Positions 41,378 through 53,461 of a DNA stretch of 64,000 nt are shown piece by piece. The notes beneath the pieces are model-generated. The model saw nothing but the letters and a program-made list of their open reading frames with translations, searched no databases and had not been told where the DNA came from. The stretch covers positions 9,002,501 through 9,066,500 of the forward strand of contig NC_134757.1 of the NCBI RefSeq assembly GCF_050436995.1. Direction: 5' to 3'. Each line of letters opens with the position of its first letter. Position 1 is the first letter of the stretch. This DNA comes from Anticarsia gemmatalis (Eukaryota; Arthropoda; Insecta; Lepidoptera; Erebidae). The translations under genes and the position numbers were made by a program.

Positions 41378-43086
41378 AAAGTAAGGGGTCTTAAATGCGA
41401 TTGAAAATTAAAGGTTAGAATACCTCATTTGTTTACATGACGTTTCGATTGAATTACATCGACCGTGGTCACGTGCTGACTCAGTCTCAGTCTCACATTA
41501 TAATATTATGTGTACAAGTCGCGAAAGTTTATAATCCATACATCATGTCGAACAGAAATAAAATCTTAATTTACTAATGTATCCTCAAATAGTAATGCAA
41601 CGTAATGGCTTAAAAACTTTAAATGCATACCAAATCAACACACCAATTAATTTCGTTGCCGCAGAAGATTAGCGCAAATAAAACAATAATGACACTTCAT
41701 ACAAATTCGCTTTTACTTGATGACTATGTAGCGTGACTGGACACATTTATCGGTATATGCATGCATAACATTTAAGTACCTAAGTGAAATAAATTGGACT
41801 TATACAAGGCATTTGACGCCGTCTGCTATTTCGAGGTCGAGGTCAGACTATGTTGATTCCAATGGTGTCGAATATTAACCTGAATTTACGTAATATGATT
41901 AATATTTAATTTAGAACACATACAACACATAATATCACGCCTGTTATACCTACCCGAAGTTTTAGACTGAGATGGAAGGCATACACTCACAATTTGCCAT
42001 AAACAATGTTTGACCCATGTTACAGTTGCGAGCCTATTGCCATTTACCGGGCACGTTACCAAGCTCTGGGCTACTATTGATAAAGATTCAATTAAAAATA
42101 AGAAAGAAAAATAAAAGAAATTTTAATTGATGATCCATATACATTAATATGCAAGTTCACCAAAAATAAGAAACAATTTTCAAAAACTACAAACTTTCAA
42201 TGCTTAGTGTAAGTTCATTCATTAGTAATGTTATGACTGAGTAGTAACAACTTTTTATGACTGCATATAATTAGCATTACGATCGTTTGTCTAATCGTTT
42301 TACACGTTTACTATTAACAAGTGCAATGACCTCTCCGTGTCTAAAACGCGTACTAGTATAATTACCACTTATGACCAAGAATTTTAATCGTAACGTATAA
42401 CGTATTTTAGCTGCATTTTTTAGTAAGTGGTGCGGATGAAACTATATGTCTGTTTAATCCGTAAAAAATACGAGATAATTTAATTATAGACTTATACAGA
42501 GTGGAAATAATTTTGGCCATTGAGGGAAATTATGAACTTAGACTCTTAATAAAATTAGTACTTGAACTTTTATTACTTGATGTGGTGTTCAAATTCACAC
42601 GTAGCTACGATTATTTTAAAGTCTAGTACTTCGATTAGAGCCTTCAACTTCCGTCAGCTGACTGTTACAAGACCCGGCAGTACGGTTACAGCACAGATAT
42701 CTGATACCCTTAGTAACTGTTATATCACTTGCATATGACTGATAATATTATTAAAAAGGATGTAAGTAAGACAATTGATACGCGTCACTATCACTAAGAA
42801 AACCATGCTACCCACTGCATCTGACTGCCTGTTCGCGATAAACTCAAAACCATCATATTGATTGTTGTATGGTTTTTTTGAGTATGAAATGATCTGTGGG
42901 AAGGTTTAAGTGTGGGATTTTAAAGTTTATTTTAGAAATGAGCTAAAATGTGATAATTATACAAATTAATTATTGACGAAGATGTCAAAATATTGTATCG
43001 CTGCAATTTAGGCAGAATAAGTTACCGGTACCTTATTATATTTAATGCATTAATAAAACCACAGAAAGACTGTACAAAAGGATCTT
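41378..43086. other. No gene recognised
   Basis: Region downstream of the proximal cuticle gene. A GACCGTGGTCAC block at 41461-41472 also occurs near 36888. Otherwise nothing seen. Confidence 0.5.
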
Positions 43087-43092
43087 TTTATT
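43087..43092 (-). terminator. Polyadenylation signal of the proximal cuticle gene
   Basis: AATAAA on the minus strand, about 90 bp after the TAA stop at 43181-43183. It is the nearest canonical signal downstream of this stop. Confidence 0.55.
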
Positions 43093-43180
43093 TAAAAGAA
43101 TTTACATTCATGCGACTAGAGGTAAAAAATTGGCAGTGTTAGAGATGTTTTCATTTTGTTTGCTTATTGACTATATTAAC

Positions 43181-44754
43181 TTAGTTCCTGGAGGGAGGGG
43201 GAGGGTGGGTCCTGATGTACTCGATAGCCCTGACGATGTATTCGGGGATGGGCTGGGGAGGAGGGGGGGTGGGGAGGTGGTTGCCCTGTAACAAGAACAC
43301 AAAAATATTAGAAAATATTCAAATACCACAGTAGCGAAGGAAATAAATAGGCGGCAAGACCCATCACCGTCCCTGAGCAAAGGTCTTCTCAGTAGGGAGT
43401 GTTTTAACCTTGACTTTACCACGCGGGCAAGTGCGTTTGGGATTTTGTGCTCCCGCAACTACTGTTTGCAAGAACTCTCTTTCATGCAAGATTGTGTCAC
43501 GATGTTTTTATTCACCGTTTCAACTGTCATTTAGATTTAAATATTTTCTTGTAAAAACTAGAGTGTATTATAATTACCGAAGGCTGGTATCCGAACTCGT
43601 TGGCGATGTAGCTGGTCTGGATGGGGGTACCATCGGGAGCGGTGTAAGAGTTGGAGCCCTGGACTTCGATAGCCTCATCCTCCTGTAAAAATAAATATAT
43701 TAAATAACACATTACTTTATAATCTGCAAACCTATTGGTATATGAATGTTGTTCCTGATCAACCCATAATAGAAGACAAACAAATGACTATATTCTAGAT
43801 AACATATAAGTATAAAAGGCAGAAAGTCTTTCATATACCGCTGCCATTAAGTAAATTATTTTTTTAAAAAATTTTATATAGAATTAGAATCTCAGTAGTT
43901 ACAAGTCTTTACATTTAACCAAATCTCTATAAAAACGCAATAAACATAATCCAAACAAGGTTACACCACGCATTAGAATCAAATGAGATTATAATTCTAA
44001 TTGACTACATATATTATTATCTTAAAATATTTCCACTATTGCGTATACAATTGACCTTAAACGAAATATCAAGGCTTTTACTTAGGTATATAAATGTAAT
44101 ATATTTCATATGCAACATCATTTAGATTTACTTAAATCGAAATGTCAACTTTGTGGCCTTGATTTTTATACACGTATTGGAAATGGGACTATTATTAATG
44201 TATTATTTAATATTCATATAAAATAAGCTCTTCTATGGATACAATTGTATATTATTTTACATTTAATAAAGCCTAAGTTTACTTTTCGACTTTCGATGCA
44301 ACAAAAATGTGCAATAAAAAAAAGTACTTACGCGGCCAACGTTCTTCAAGACTCCGCTTTCCTGGGCAGCGATACCATTGCTGGTCTCGTAAGCGTATTG
44401 GTATTGGTCGGGGAGAACATCAGCGTCTTGCCTCAGGATCTGGGCATCGGCGTCAGGGTGACGAAGGTGGGATACATCAGCGGCAACAACGGCCACGACG
44501 GCAAGAAGAGCAACGAAGGATTTCTGTAAAACAATCTTTTCTATCAATAATCTTCATTGGAAACATCCAAAAAAACTTTAATTTTTCGTTTCATTAATTT
44601 GAATGATATATTAAAATTTATCCAGATTTCCCGTTTTAATCACGATCACTTAATGAACAATTGTTTCGTAGGTGTGTATGACTACGTTGAGCGGTCACAT
44701 GGGCGCCACTCTCAAATACCAGCGGAATGATGCAACTGAATCTTCACTCACCAT
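43181..44754 (-). CDS. RR-1 larval-type cuticle protein, 134 aa, four exons
   Basis: Spliced minus-strand gene for a secreted structural protein of soft cuticle that would bind chitin. Exons are 44752-44754 (ATG only), 44332-44523, 43578-43682 and 43181-43285. Every junction has a GT donor and AG acceptor, all in phase 0. Residues 1-16 form a signal peptide (MKSFVALLAVVAVVAA), cleaved before Asp17. The RR-1 chitin-binding region runs from about residue 41 (QYQYAYETSNGI) through EVQGSNSYTAPDGTP to NEFGYQPSGNHLPTPPP. The aromatic residues expected to stack on chitin are present, but the usual YxADExGY reads YIANEFGY. The tail is proline-rich (PEYIVRAIEYIRTHPPPP) and ends in SRN. Family membership is seen in the sequence; the role in larval cuticle is inferred from the family. 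It resembles the gene at 58579-62600 in exon layout. Confidence 0.93.
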
Positions 44755-44786
44755 CTTGTGTGTGTCAAAGTTAACAGACGATGTGT

Positions 44787-44825
44787 AACTGTGATTATAA
44801 AATAAACGAGCCGCGTTATATACTC
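44787..44825 (-). promoter_or_regulatory. Core promoter of the proximal cuticle gene
   Basis: On the minus strand a TATA box (GAGTATATAA, core 44817-44822) lies about 28 bp upstream of an initiator-like TCACAGTT (44787-44794). This places transcription start near 44793, about 40 bp before the ATG at 44754. The spacing is that of a standard insect TATA-Inr promoter. Confidence 0.65.
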
Positions 44826-47134
44826 GACCCTCTTCGTTCGTATATGGTTCTAAGCATCGGCATTTGCATTATTTTGCAACAAAGAAGCTTTGGTCTTCAA
44901 TATGATTTGTTAGTTTACAAGGTGAACGCGATTCGGTGATTTTTCTGTGGAATCACATCCGCATTCGATTTCTGTTTTTTTTTTTCATTATCGATCCTCA
45001 GTCGGCTCAAACGTGTCATTTGTGGTGATTATTTATTGTGAACTTTGAATCAGAGTTATAGTAGGTACCAATTTAAGGAATATAAGTTCATAGAAATATT
45101 AAGCATAAAAATAAGTCCGAGAATTATTAAAGCGTAATCGCGTTTTTATTTTTTCTTAGTGGATAAAATGTGGTATAAGCGTATAATTGAGTTCATACAT
45201 TTTTTTGTTCAATAGTTTTTTTATAAATAGATTATTTTCTTCGAAACGTATTTATGATGTTTTTTGGTAGTAATATCTAATGCAATATTTCCCTAAAATA
45301 AAATACTTAATTCAATAATTTTCTTCAGATATAAAGGTGTAAAAGTATTTGTGATTATATTGCAGTCACGTTTGTTATTGTGTTCAGCTTGTACATTCTT
45401 CACACATGTAACTATTTCTGTATTTTGCCCTAAAGCTAAGTGATGCTCTAATTCTCTTCTGCAGAAGGGTATATAAATTCATGCACAGACATTCGTCTTA
45501 GTATTCCTACAAAATTAAAAAAATATCATTTTACTTGCACGTTATCGGGTTAGGAATTTCCAAAAAAATACTATGAACGATTTGAAAGTCTCGTGAAAAT
45601 GTTACTAGGAAAATCTATTCAAGTTTGTGTTCTGCTAATAATAATATTTTTTTTGTATCATAAAATATATGATTCCCTATTGTGTAGTCAAGATATGAAG
45701 ATGTTTGTAAAGCATCTAGTTTTCTTATTAAACTAAAAACCGTTGACTGTGATTTCTATAAATAAATCAAGACAAATTCTTTGAAACAGTTAGTCACTAA
45801 AATAATTTTTGCATGATGTTTGTTAGAACAATTAATAATAAAATAAGTGCCGGAAATATTTATCAAAATAATGAGATTGAGTTCATTTATGAGAAAGAAT
45901 AAAAGAAATCTATAAATTATGTAGGCATTAGGCATATTTAAAGCATGTGCATATTATATTTATGTATGTAGAGCACTAATAAAAAAATATTAATATCAAT
46001 TAAATTGATTGGCTGATTAAACTATTGGCACAAAAAAAATAACAAACACACAGAATTAAATTAAAAGTGGTTATTTGTAAAACATAGCTAATGTTCTCTT
46101 TCATTACTCTTTTGATCACTCTTCACATAGGCTCTAACGATTTCCCGTGTTATCCGAGGTAAGGAGATCTATAACCACATTTTCTATGCTCCAGACTCCA
46201 GGCGTTCAGAATTTCATACAGATATATTTAGAAACAGTACTTGGGCTTCGCTTGGGAACTCTTGAACTCGAGCAATCAGCGCAGCAATTGCATTAGTTAC
46301 CAAAAAGTGTTACGCAGCTGCACCTAAAGGTTCAATATTTTGCAAACGTTATAAGTAAGTGATTTATGATTTGGCGATGTCAGTTCTGTAATGAGGAGAA
46401 TGTTGGGACATAGTATTTGACGAAATCATTACCAGTATTGTTATTTATTTATCGTACGTTTAACCTAGTGTCAAAGTTGTTCAAGCTGATCGACCTTTGA
46501 CATGACTTGACGACAACCACCGGGACTGACTTGAACCAGCCTTAAAAAGATCGGAGGCCCAGCTTGTCTTCTTAGTGACCACCCATCTACAAAGTGCCCG
46601 CCCTAAGGTTGCTTAACCCAGCCATCGAGTACCGGCGCCACTGGCTATAAGTGAGAGGTATTATGATCGAACGCAACGCCGCAGATGACAATTGTTCGGT
46701 AATGAGTTATGTACATACACGTGTACAACAGGACGTACATATTGTATAGTGACACTAAAGTTATTACTTTTACTATGACAATACTGTATAAAGTTTATGG
46801 AATACTCAGTTGTGAAACGGTTTGTAGTTTAGAATAGTTGTTGTAAGAACCAAATTTGCGTCATTGAAAGGGAAATTATTTCTGTCCATCTCTTTACTGG
46901 GGTCGTCTTTTCCGTTTTACAGGATTAATGGTTAATGTCCGGGTGTAACGGATTCCTACGCATAACAATCATTATTGTGTGTTCTGTGGCGTTAGAGGCA
47001 AATGACGATTACAAGTAAAGTGCTATTATAGAGGATGTCCTCTTGATATGTTGTCTATGTTTTTGGTAACGTGCCCGGAATATGTGTTGCAATTTAGTAC
47101 ATGTCTACCTATACCTTCGGATGTAACAAAAATA
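44826..47134. other. Upstream region of the proximal cuticle gene
   Basis: AT-rich upstream DNA; regulatory sites are likely but none can be called by eye. The repeat-like stretches at 46085-46640 lie here. Confidence 0.45.
46085..46640. repeat. Repeat-like GC-rich stretches, unclassified
   Basis: Two stretches have the look of dispersed retroposon remains: 46085-46315 (contains GGGCTTCGCTTGGGAACTC) and 46460-46655 (contains AGTGACCACCCATCTACAAA). They are richer in G+C than their surroundings and non-coding. No ends were found. Confidence 0.3.
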
Positions 47135-47501
47135 TTAGGTCGGGGAAAAAATCTTTTCGCATTATAGTATGTATGAACTTGTAATAAAATCTATTTGGTT
47201 TCAAGAATCACAAATGAGTACACGGTTCATAAGCTTTCTTTCAGTGAGCTCGAGAGGTACCCAAATATCGAGCTTTTTTGTGTAGAGAAAAGATTGTATT
47301 ACAAGTTCATACATACTATAATGCGAAAAGACTTAATATATAATAGGATACTTGCCGTGGTCAGCCTGCGACCACGGTGACTGCAACCTGCGCCGAAACG
47401 TTATGCATTTTAAGGTAAAATGCGTGTTCGCGTTAATTCCCGTATCCTATTATATAATAAACATGCAACGCGAGAGCGATAAGACTTTTTCCCCGACCTA
47501 A
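47135..47501. mobile_element. Mariner-type MITE interrupted by a second insertion
   Basis: Ends are TTAGGTCGGGGAAAAA and its inverse, flanked by TA (47133-47134, 47502-47503), as in mariner elements. The inner part of the left inverted repeat (47152-47190) is matched at 47293-47331. The outer 18 bp of the right repeat lie apart at 47484-47501, because a foreign 141-bp piece sits in between. Without that piece the element would be about 210 bp with inverted repeats of about 56 bp. Confidence 0.8.
47335..47475. mobile_element. Small element inserted in the right inverted repeat of the mariner MITE
   Basis: The flanking sequences GCGAAAAGACTT (47323-47334) and GCGATAAGACTT (47476-47487) are an 11/12 direct repeat, read as a target duplication. 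Near its ends the insert has inverted ATATAATAGGATA/TATCCTATTATAT. It also contains a hairpin CCGTGGTC/GACCACGG and the block CTGCGCCGAAACGT, which recurs at 38571-38640. Confidence 0.6.
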
Positions 47502-47869
47502 TATAACCAGAAATAAAGGAAAAAAAAGTGATAATATTAGAACGAGAGGATTTCTATAATTTATTTGTGACATAAAACTTCGGTCGATTGTTATCGCGCA
47601 ACGGTCGCGCCTCCAGGCAGTGTGAACTAGTAACACACAAGGTAAGCCAGTAACCTCACTGGTGAAGATTCTGACCAGCCGGTTGAAGGTTCTATATAAA
47701 GAATTGAAGTGAATTAATTGAATCGAATTCCATAAAGGAAATAATAAATTGTTAAATGTTTTTATGATTATGTTTTCATTGTGCATTGTAATTTTATTAT
47801 TTTGCGAGATCCCGAGAAATGAGTGATAATTGTGAAATTAGTGTATATTCGCGCTTAACTTCTGAACAA

Positions 47870-47986
47870 CTAAACTGAATAGGATATTTTTATGTTTGTT
47901 ACTGTTGGGAGAAGGTTTGTATGTTTATCAGAATTCCTAGGGATAATTTTTTTCTAAACTCGGACGAAGGATAGCCAGTCCGCTAG
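47870..47986 (+). mobile_element. Possible degenerate Helitron 3' end
   Basis: CGGAC and GTCCG (47961-47982) can form a hairpin directly before CTAG (47983-47986) and T. The upstream 80 bp resemble the CGGACGAAG-type family at 51934 only loosely. Confidence 0.35.
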
Positions 47987-49252
47987 TTTTATATAAACCT
48001 GTAACAACATATTTATAAGACGACTAAAAAAGGGAGTCCTTAATCCGACACAAGCCTTTCTTTATTTTCGTTCCCCGATTTCTCGAAGAAGCGTGGACTG
48101 ATTTCGAAAATTCTTCTTTTGTTTGAATATGTGTACTTTGACGTTGGTTCTATATCCATGAGTTCATACAAATCTTAGAGAAGTTTTCATTGCAGTGATA
48201 ACACGATAACTAATTCTAAACGATATTGCATGAATTAAGTTCTTAACGAATGACCACACACGTAGTTCGAATGTAATCGGTGAGTAAAAGTATCTTTAAA
48301 ATTACATAAATTTACATAAGGCATATCTTGATAATGAAAGTGTCATTGAGAACACAGAATTTTTCTTATAAGTATAAATAAAAACATAATATGTATGTAT
48401 GTTCGTTAATAAGTCATGTTGTTGTATATATATTAATTTAATTTAACTTATTGTTTTCTTATCTTCTTTCTAAATGTTTTTATAATTTTGAATTCTTTCT
48501 TTTCTTGTTAATTAGTTTAGTATAATAGCATGTATGTAAAGTTATGTTATAATGTAATAAATAAAAACAAGACATGTACGTTAGTAACTGTTTCGACTAC
48601 TAATGTGGCACACGGATAGTTTTTTATTAACTTTTGTTCAAGAAATCTTTCCACATCAACGAAATCAGCACTAGGATTCTAACTCAAGACCTTCTGACCA
48701 ACGGTAAATTAGATACATAGGCATACAGATCAAATGCTACATAAATATTTTCGTTTTTATATCTCAACCGTTACAAATAAAACACATAACTAGAATACTA
48801 TTTTTAAGTATCAAAATGAAAAAAAAAACTTATTATAAAAAGTAAATCTGTTTTACAGACTTATTTATATCACACACTAGATTATTATGTATGAACTTAG
48901 CGCCATTATATTATCTTTGGCAATTTATTGTCACGTTTAGCATAACAGCTATGGCAAACTAGGTTGTATAATAACTTGTTGCTAACCTATCACCTATTAC
49001 TATAATGTAACGGTGGGGAAAGACTATTATCATCTACAAATTCGATATTTTTATAAAACTCTTCTTTCTCGATTGCCATGGCTGTCTGATTCCTATATGA
49101 GGGGATTCTTATTTTTTATTCTCAGGGTAAGTAAAAAGGTTCATTACGAAGTTTCCTAATAAAATAAGTACAATAATTTCTGTCATACTATGAAATCGCT
49201 ATAGATTTAAAAACCACAAGGATGCATTAGTCGCGACTACGGAAACTCAGTG

Positions 49253-49386
49253 TAGGGCCACACCTGACACCTGTTCGGCGATGGAATGCTCAGCGCTAAG
49301 GATGTTACATACATAGATGGCTAAATGAACACAGCCACTGTTCAACGGAATGTTCGGCGCCGAACGTAGCGCAAGTGTGTCGCTAG
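49253..49386. mobile_element. Short hAT-like MITE (candidate)
   Basis: 134 bp. Left end TAGGGCCACACCTG matches the inverted right end TAGCGACACACTTG at 11 of 14 positions, with one unpaired base. Flanks ACTCAGTG (49245-49252) and ACTCAGTT (49387-49394) agree at 7 of 8. Internal palindrome TTCGGCGCCGAA near the right end. Confidence 0.5.
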
Positions 49387-51933
49387 ACTCAGTTCAGCCG
49401 GTTCTTGAAGCAGACATGTTTCACAAAAGTGCAATCACGTGCTATCAAAGGTCACACACATTGTTACATAACGAAGACAGATGGCTAGTTTATCGCCTGA
49501 TACACCAGAATAACCCGTTTTATTCATTATCATCGGGAATTTTTCGTCTTAATGCAAATCGTTTCGTAGAATATTCCACCGTTGCGATAGTGGACAGGTG
49601 GGTATTATTATTTTCCTGTATACTTACCTGAAAAAGGACATATATAATTCATATAACTCAATATAGATACGGGCTGAAATTACTGCGCTTTATGCAATTG
49701 TGTATAATAAAATATATTACTTACTGCCAATTAATCTTGAAACAAAATTTTGCAAGTAACCATGCTATTGTTAGCATGATTAGTCGCAAACTTTTGTTCC
49801 GTTCTCTATATTGCCTGTAACTAAAATATTTTATAACATAACAAATACGGTACTATATCTTGGGAGGGGCTATATTAAGTTTAATAAAGGAACAACGGTA
49901 GTGGTGTGACGCTACAGAATGTCATCGTTTTTACTTTTCTTAGAAAACCTGAACTAAATAAATGTCAGTATAATAATAGACTAATTTTAAAATACGTCAT
50001 TGTTATAAAAAGCTGAACAAATAAGCGGAAAACACCGTATTTTAGTAAACTGGTTTGATGAAGATAGGTTATTGGGGTGAATAATTATAACCATGATAGA
50101 ATTGGTGACTCTAGTTTTCTGTTAACCTTTAGATCAAGATGAACATTGAACACGAATGGTTGATTCAACGATTTTTTGGTAAAACCAGGTGAAACGACTT
50201 TTGATATTTAGGTTTATTTGAACTTTTTAATAAAGTTATTTTACTTTTCACTGCTCTAATTATAATAAAATGCTGACTTCAAAGCAAATTGTCACATTAT
50301 ACTATTAGCTCCACGAAACAAACATGCCTCCTTTCCTTTTACACTTTCAGGCAAGTATGTCATCATGTCGTAAGGACGAAGGAACATTTCTTTCATAACT
50401 GATATCTCCAAAACCTAGCAGTGGTCAGTGTATTGGTCCAGGCTGGCTCTATATTTAGGTTAGACTAAAATACTTAGATTTTTTCGACTGAATAACCGAA
50501 CAGTAACGTCAAACGCCAATTAGTAAATTGTATTATTACTAAAGGAGAACTAAACACATAATTATCTTAATAGTAGTACCTGTGAGTTGTAGTAATAGGC
50601 AAAAGAAGATGCAAGAAGTTGTTTAATTAGTTACGTCCAAATTTAGCTAAAACGACCACAACTATTCAGGTTAATCGTACATTAATTATGCAAATATTTA
50701 AGTGTCAATACCAAGGTGGACTGAACACACTGAGATAAAATTCTTCAACTTCAACGCTAATGCTGTTTTAATTTATATTATTCGTAGTATTTTATTCGAA
50801 AATATCGATAATTTCTATTAGGCCTCTATTATCTTACATCATGGTGCATTAGATATCGAACTCTTTCTCGTTTCCGACTCTCAGCGGGACACTGAAATAG
50901 AGATAATTATATTTAGAAATCAATAATAACAATCGTTTTTTAACCAATTTGATTGACAAAATAAAAAAGTAAGCTTTGTAACGCCACTACTGCTACCGCT
51001 ACTGCCACTTTTTCATATTAAATGTCCTAGACAAATACTACAAAGTCTAAAGTCTAGTATTATTTTATTATCACGCGCGATTCACGCGAATAAAGGCACA
51101 GGTGACGGCTATTTGCATCATTGGACTCGTAAAATCATCTAGAATTCGCATAAATTACCACAAAAATACCTAAATAACGGCTTATTAGTTCTTAATTTTA
51201 TGTTTTTATTATACATTCATTCATATTGAAACGAAACCAGATAAACATCACGTGTATTTTATTTTTATTCGCGTGTAATTTTTAATGCAGTTTTTACGAT
51301 TTAAGTATTTTTGATAGAAGTCACGTTTTGCGATTGAATTCGCTATTTCATGGATGTATATCGTCCAAATTGATATTATAATGTGTCATTACAACTGTTG
51401 TATTAATTTCGCCGTCACATGAACTATGTCGTTGGTAATAATCTTGCAATATTACTGAATAATAAGCCGCTATGGGAATATGCTTATAGAAATGGAGGAA
51501 ACTCGACAACGCTGCCTGACTTGGATATGGTATCAAAGACCTTGTGATTGGCAGCTGTATATTTTACTAGATCCCAAAAGCTCGCAGTGCAATTACTTAC
51601 TTATACATATAATAAAATTGAATGAAAATACACGATTGCATAATATCGGCAAAGGGCCTTAAACAGATTTTGAAAGGAGAAAGCTATTTTGTAATATTTG
51701 TTTATCTAATTATTTGCCTCTTTACTATTATAAGTATAATCAAGTGCGTTAATTATGACCTAACACTTGATATTGCGATATCGCATTTTCGTATTTGCTT
51801 TTCTCAATGGTCGTTGATCCAATTAATTGCATAACCAAATATTTGCGTGTGCTCGCTCAATGCTAGCTTTTACAGAGTGTGAAAAAGTAGGTGATGTGAT
51901 CCCTATGTAAAAATCATACTTAGATATTTGTTA

Positions 51934-52165
51934 TCATACTAATATTATAAATGCGAAAGTTTGTGAGAATATATATATGTATGTATGTACGTATGTTCGT
52001 TACTCTTTCACACAAATACTACTGAATCGATTACAATGAAATTTAGAATATAGGTAGCTAAAGACCCAGAATAACATATAGACTACTTTTTATTCTGGAG
52101 TTCCCGAGGGATCGGGATTTACACGGGAAGGGTTTCCACGCGGACGAAGTCACGGGAGGCCTCTG
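51934..52165 (+). mobile_element. Second Helitron-like family, 3' end degenerate
   Basis: Begins TCATACTAATATTATAAATG after A and continues GCGAAAGTTTGTGAG, a short (ATGT)n tract, TTACTCTTTCACACAAATAC, and near the end GCGGACGAAGTCACGGG. I know this motif order from dispersed lepidopteran repeats. The usual terminal CTAG is not found, so the right boundary is approximate. Confidence 0.55.
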
Positions 52166-52344
52166 ATTAATAAAAATAGACTCATTATTGTAACATAACA
52201 TTATTGTCGTTGTCACGATATTTCTGAAAACCGTTATAACAAGTGATATTTTTTTGTTCAGATAATTATAGCTTTGATAAGTCACTGTTGCGTTGCCTCG
52301 GTTTCGAACTCTCGTACAATTGCGTAGAACTATCTTATAGAATA

Positions 52345-52596
52345 CTAGCTGACCCGCGCAACTTCGCTTGCGTCACCTAAGAGAGTGGGTCAAAATTTTC
52401 CCCATTTTTGTAACATTTTTCGTTGCTACTCCGCTCCTAATGACCGTAGCGCGATGTTATATAGCCTATAGCCTACCTCGATAAATGGGCTATCTAACAC
52501 TGAAAGAATTTTTCAAATCAGACCAGTAGTTCCTGAGATTAGCGCGTTCAAACAAACAAACAAACAAACTCTTCAGCTTTATTATATTAGTATAGA
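52345..52596 (-). mobile_element. Non-autonomous Helitron-like element, copy 5
   Basis: Minus-strand copy with intact ends (TCTATACTAATATAATAAAG at 52596; hairpin plus GCTAG at 52345), between A and T. It lies about 0.9 kb from the foldback element. Confidence 0.72.
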
Positions 52597-53453
52597 TTAG
52601 ACATTGAGTGGTCTCCTTTCTTATGTGTGGTCCACAAATAATTGTTTCGATTTGTCTTTCTGTTAGAAAAACTTAGAAATTCGTCATATCTGAGCTATAA
52701 TTAATTTGTTGCGGAACTAATCGTTAATTCAAAGGCAATGTTAATGTATTAAAAAAAAATTTAAAGATCGTTCACGTCATATTCTTTTAAACTACGATTT
52801 AAGTATTAGTTATGTTGACATTTATTAATATTGTGGCGAGATGTTTATTAATTACGATTTTATAGCTAAGCTTCTTTACTTTAGGATCCAGTTAGTAAAT
52901 ATTATTCTACATTTAAAATAATAATATTATTTGCGGTCGTCAATTTTATAAATATTTAGTAGACTTCGTGAATATTTTGAATAGGACTAACGCAACTACC
53001 GTAGGTGCAAAAATGTTATCATTTTCATAGAAAAGCAAAAGGTTTGTATATTTCACGCAAGAGCATGTTACCTATTAAAAGTTATTGGCTACAATCACAT
53101 TACGGACAGGTTGTTTAAACAATAAAACTAAATTATCCGATGTATGTAATATGGCATCAAATTTATTCACACATCATTCCATCTAATTACCAGATTGATA
53201 TCTCGACAACATTTGCTCGAATGAATGAATAAATAGATGCAAAAAATACATTCAATTTTGATGACAGTACTCATCAAAGATGAGATAGCAAATATTTCGT
53301 AAATAGGTAACCTAGTTTCAAACTATTGCAATTATGCTGTCAAAATACAATTACTTTTGTTTTGTTTACAAGGACAGTTTGTTTAGCTTTCTTCGTAACT
53401 TTGAATCTACTTTAACTATCATTTATTCACGCCTTCCAAAATAGTTATACCAA
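52597..53453. other. Nothing seen
   Basis: AT-rich spacer between Helitron-like copy 5 and the foldback element. Confidence 0.5.
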
Positions 53454-53461
53454 CTTACCTA
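53454..53461. repeat. Target-site duplication, left copy (CTTACCTA)
   Basis: Exact 8-bp direct repeat abutting the left end of the foldback element; the partner is at 55664-55671. Confidence 0.8.

Larger units (their letters stand above)
47504..51933. other. No gene recognised
   Basis: Contains the possible Helitron remnant ending at 47986 and the hAT-like MITE at 49253-49386. No exon signal found. Confidence 0.45.

Noticed and set aside
43410..43688. Plus-strand open frame opposite cuticle exon 3
   Set aside because: It spans an intron and the antisense of a real exon; it is a shadow of the minus-strand gene.
44245..44597. Two plus-strand frames opposite cuticle exon 2
   Set aside because: Antisense shadows of the signal-peptide exon; they run through its splice sites.
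46085..46340. tRNA-derived SINE or tRNA gene
   Set aside because: A box-B-like string is suggested, but no cloverleaf or A box could be drawn.
47433..47786. 117-codon minus-strand frame
   Set aside because: It runs out of the mariner MITE and its insert into flanking DNA, so it cannot be a conserved gene.
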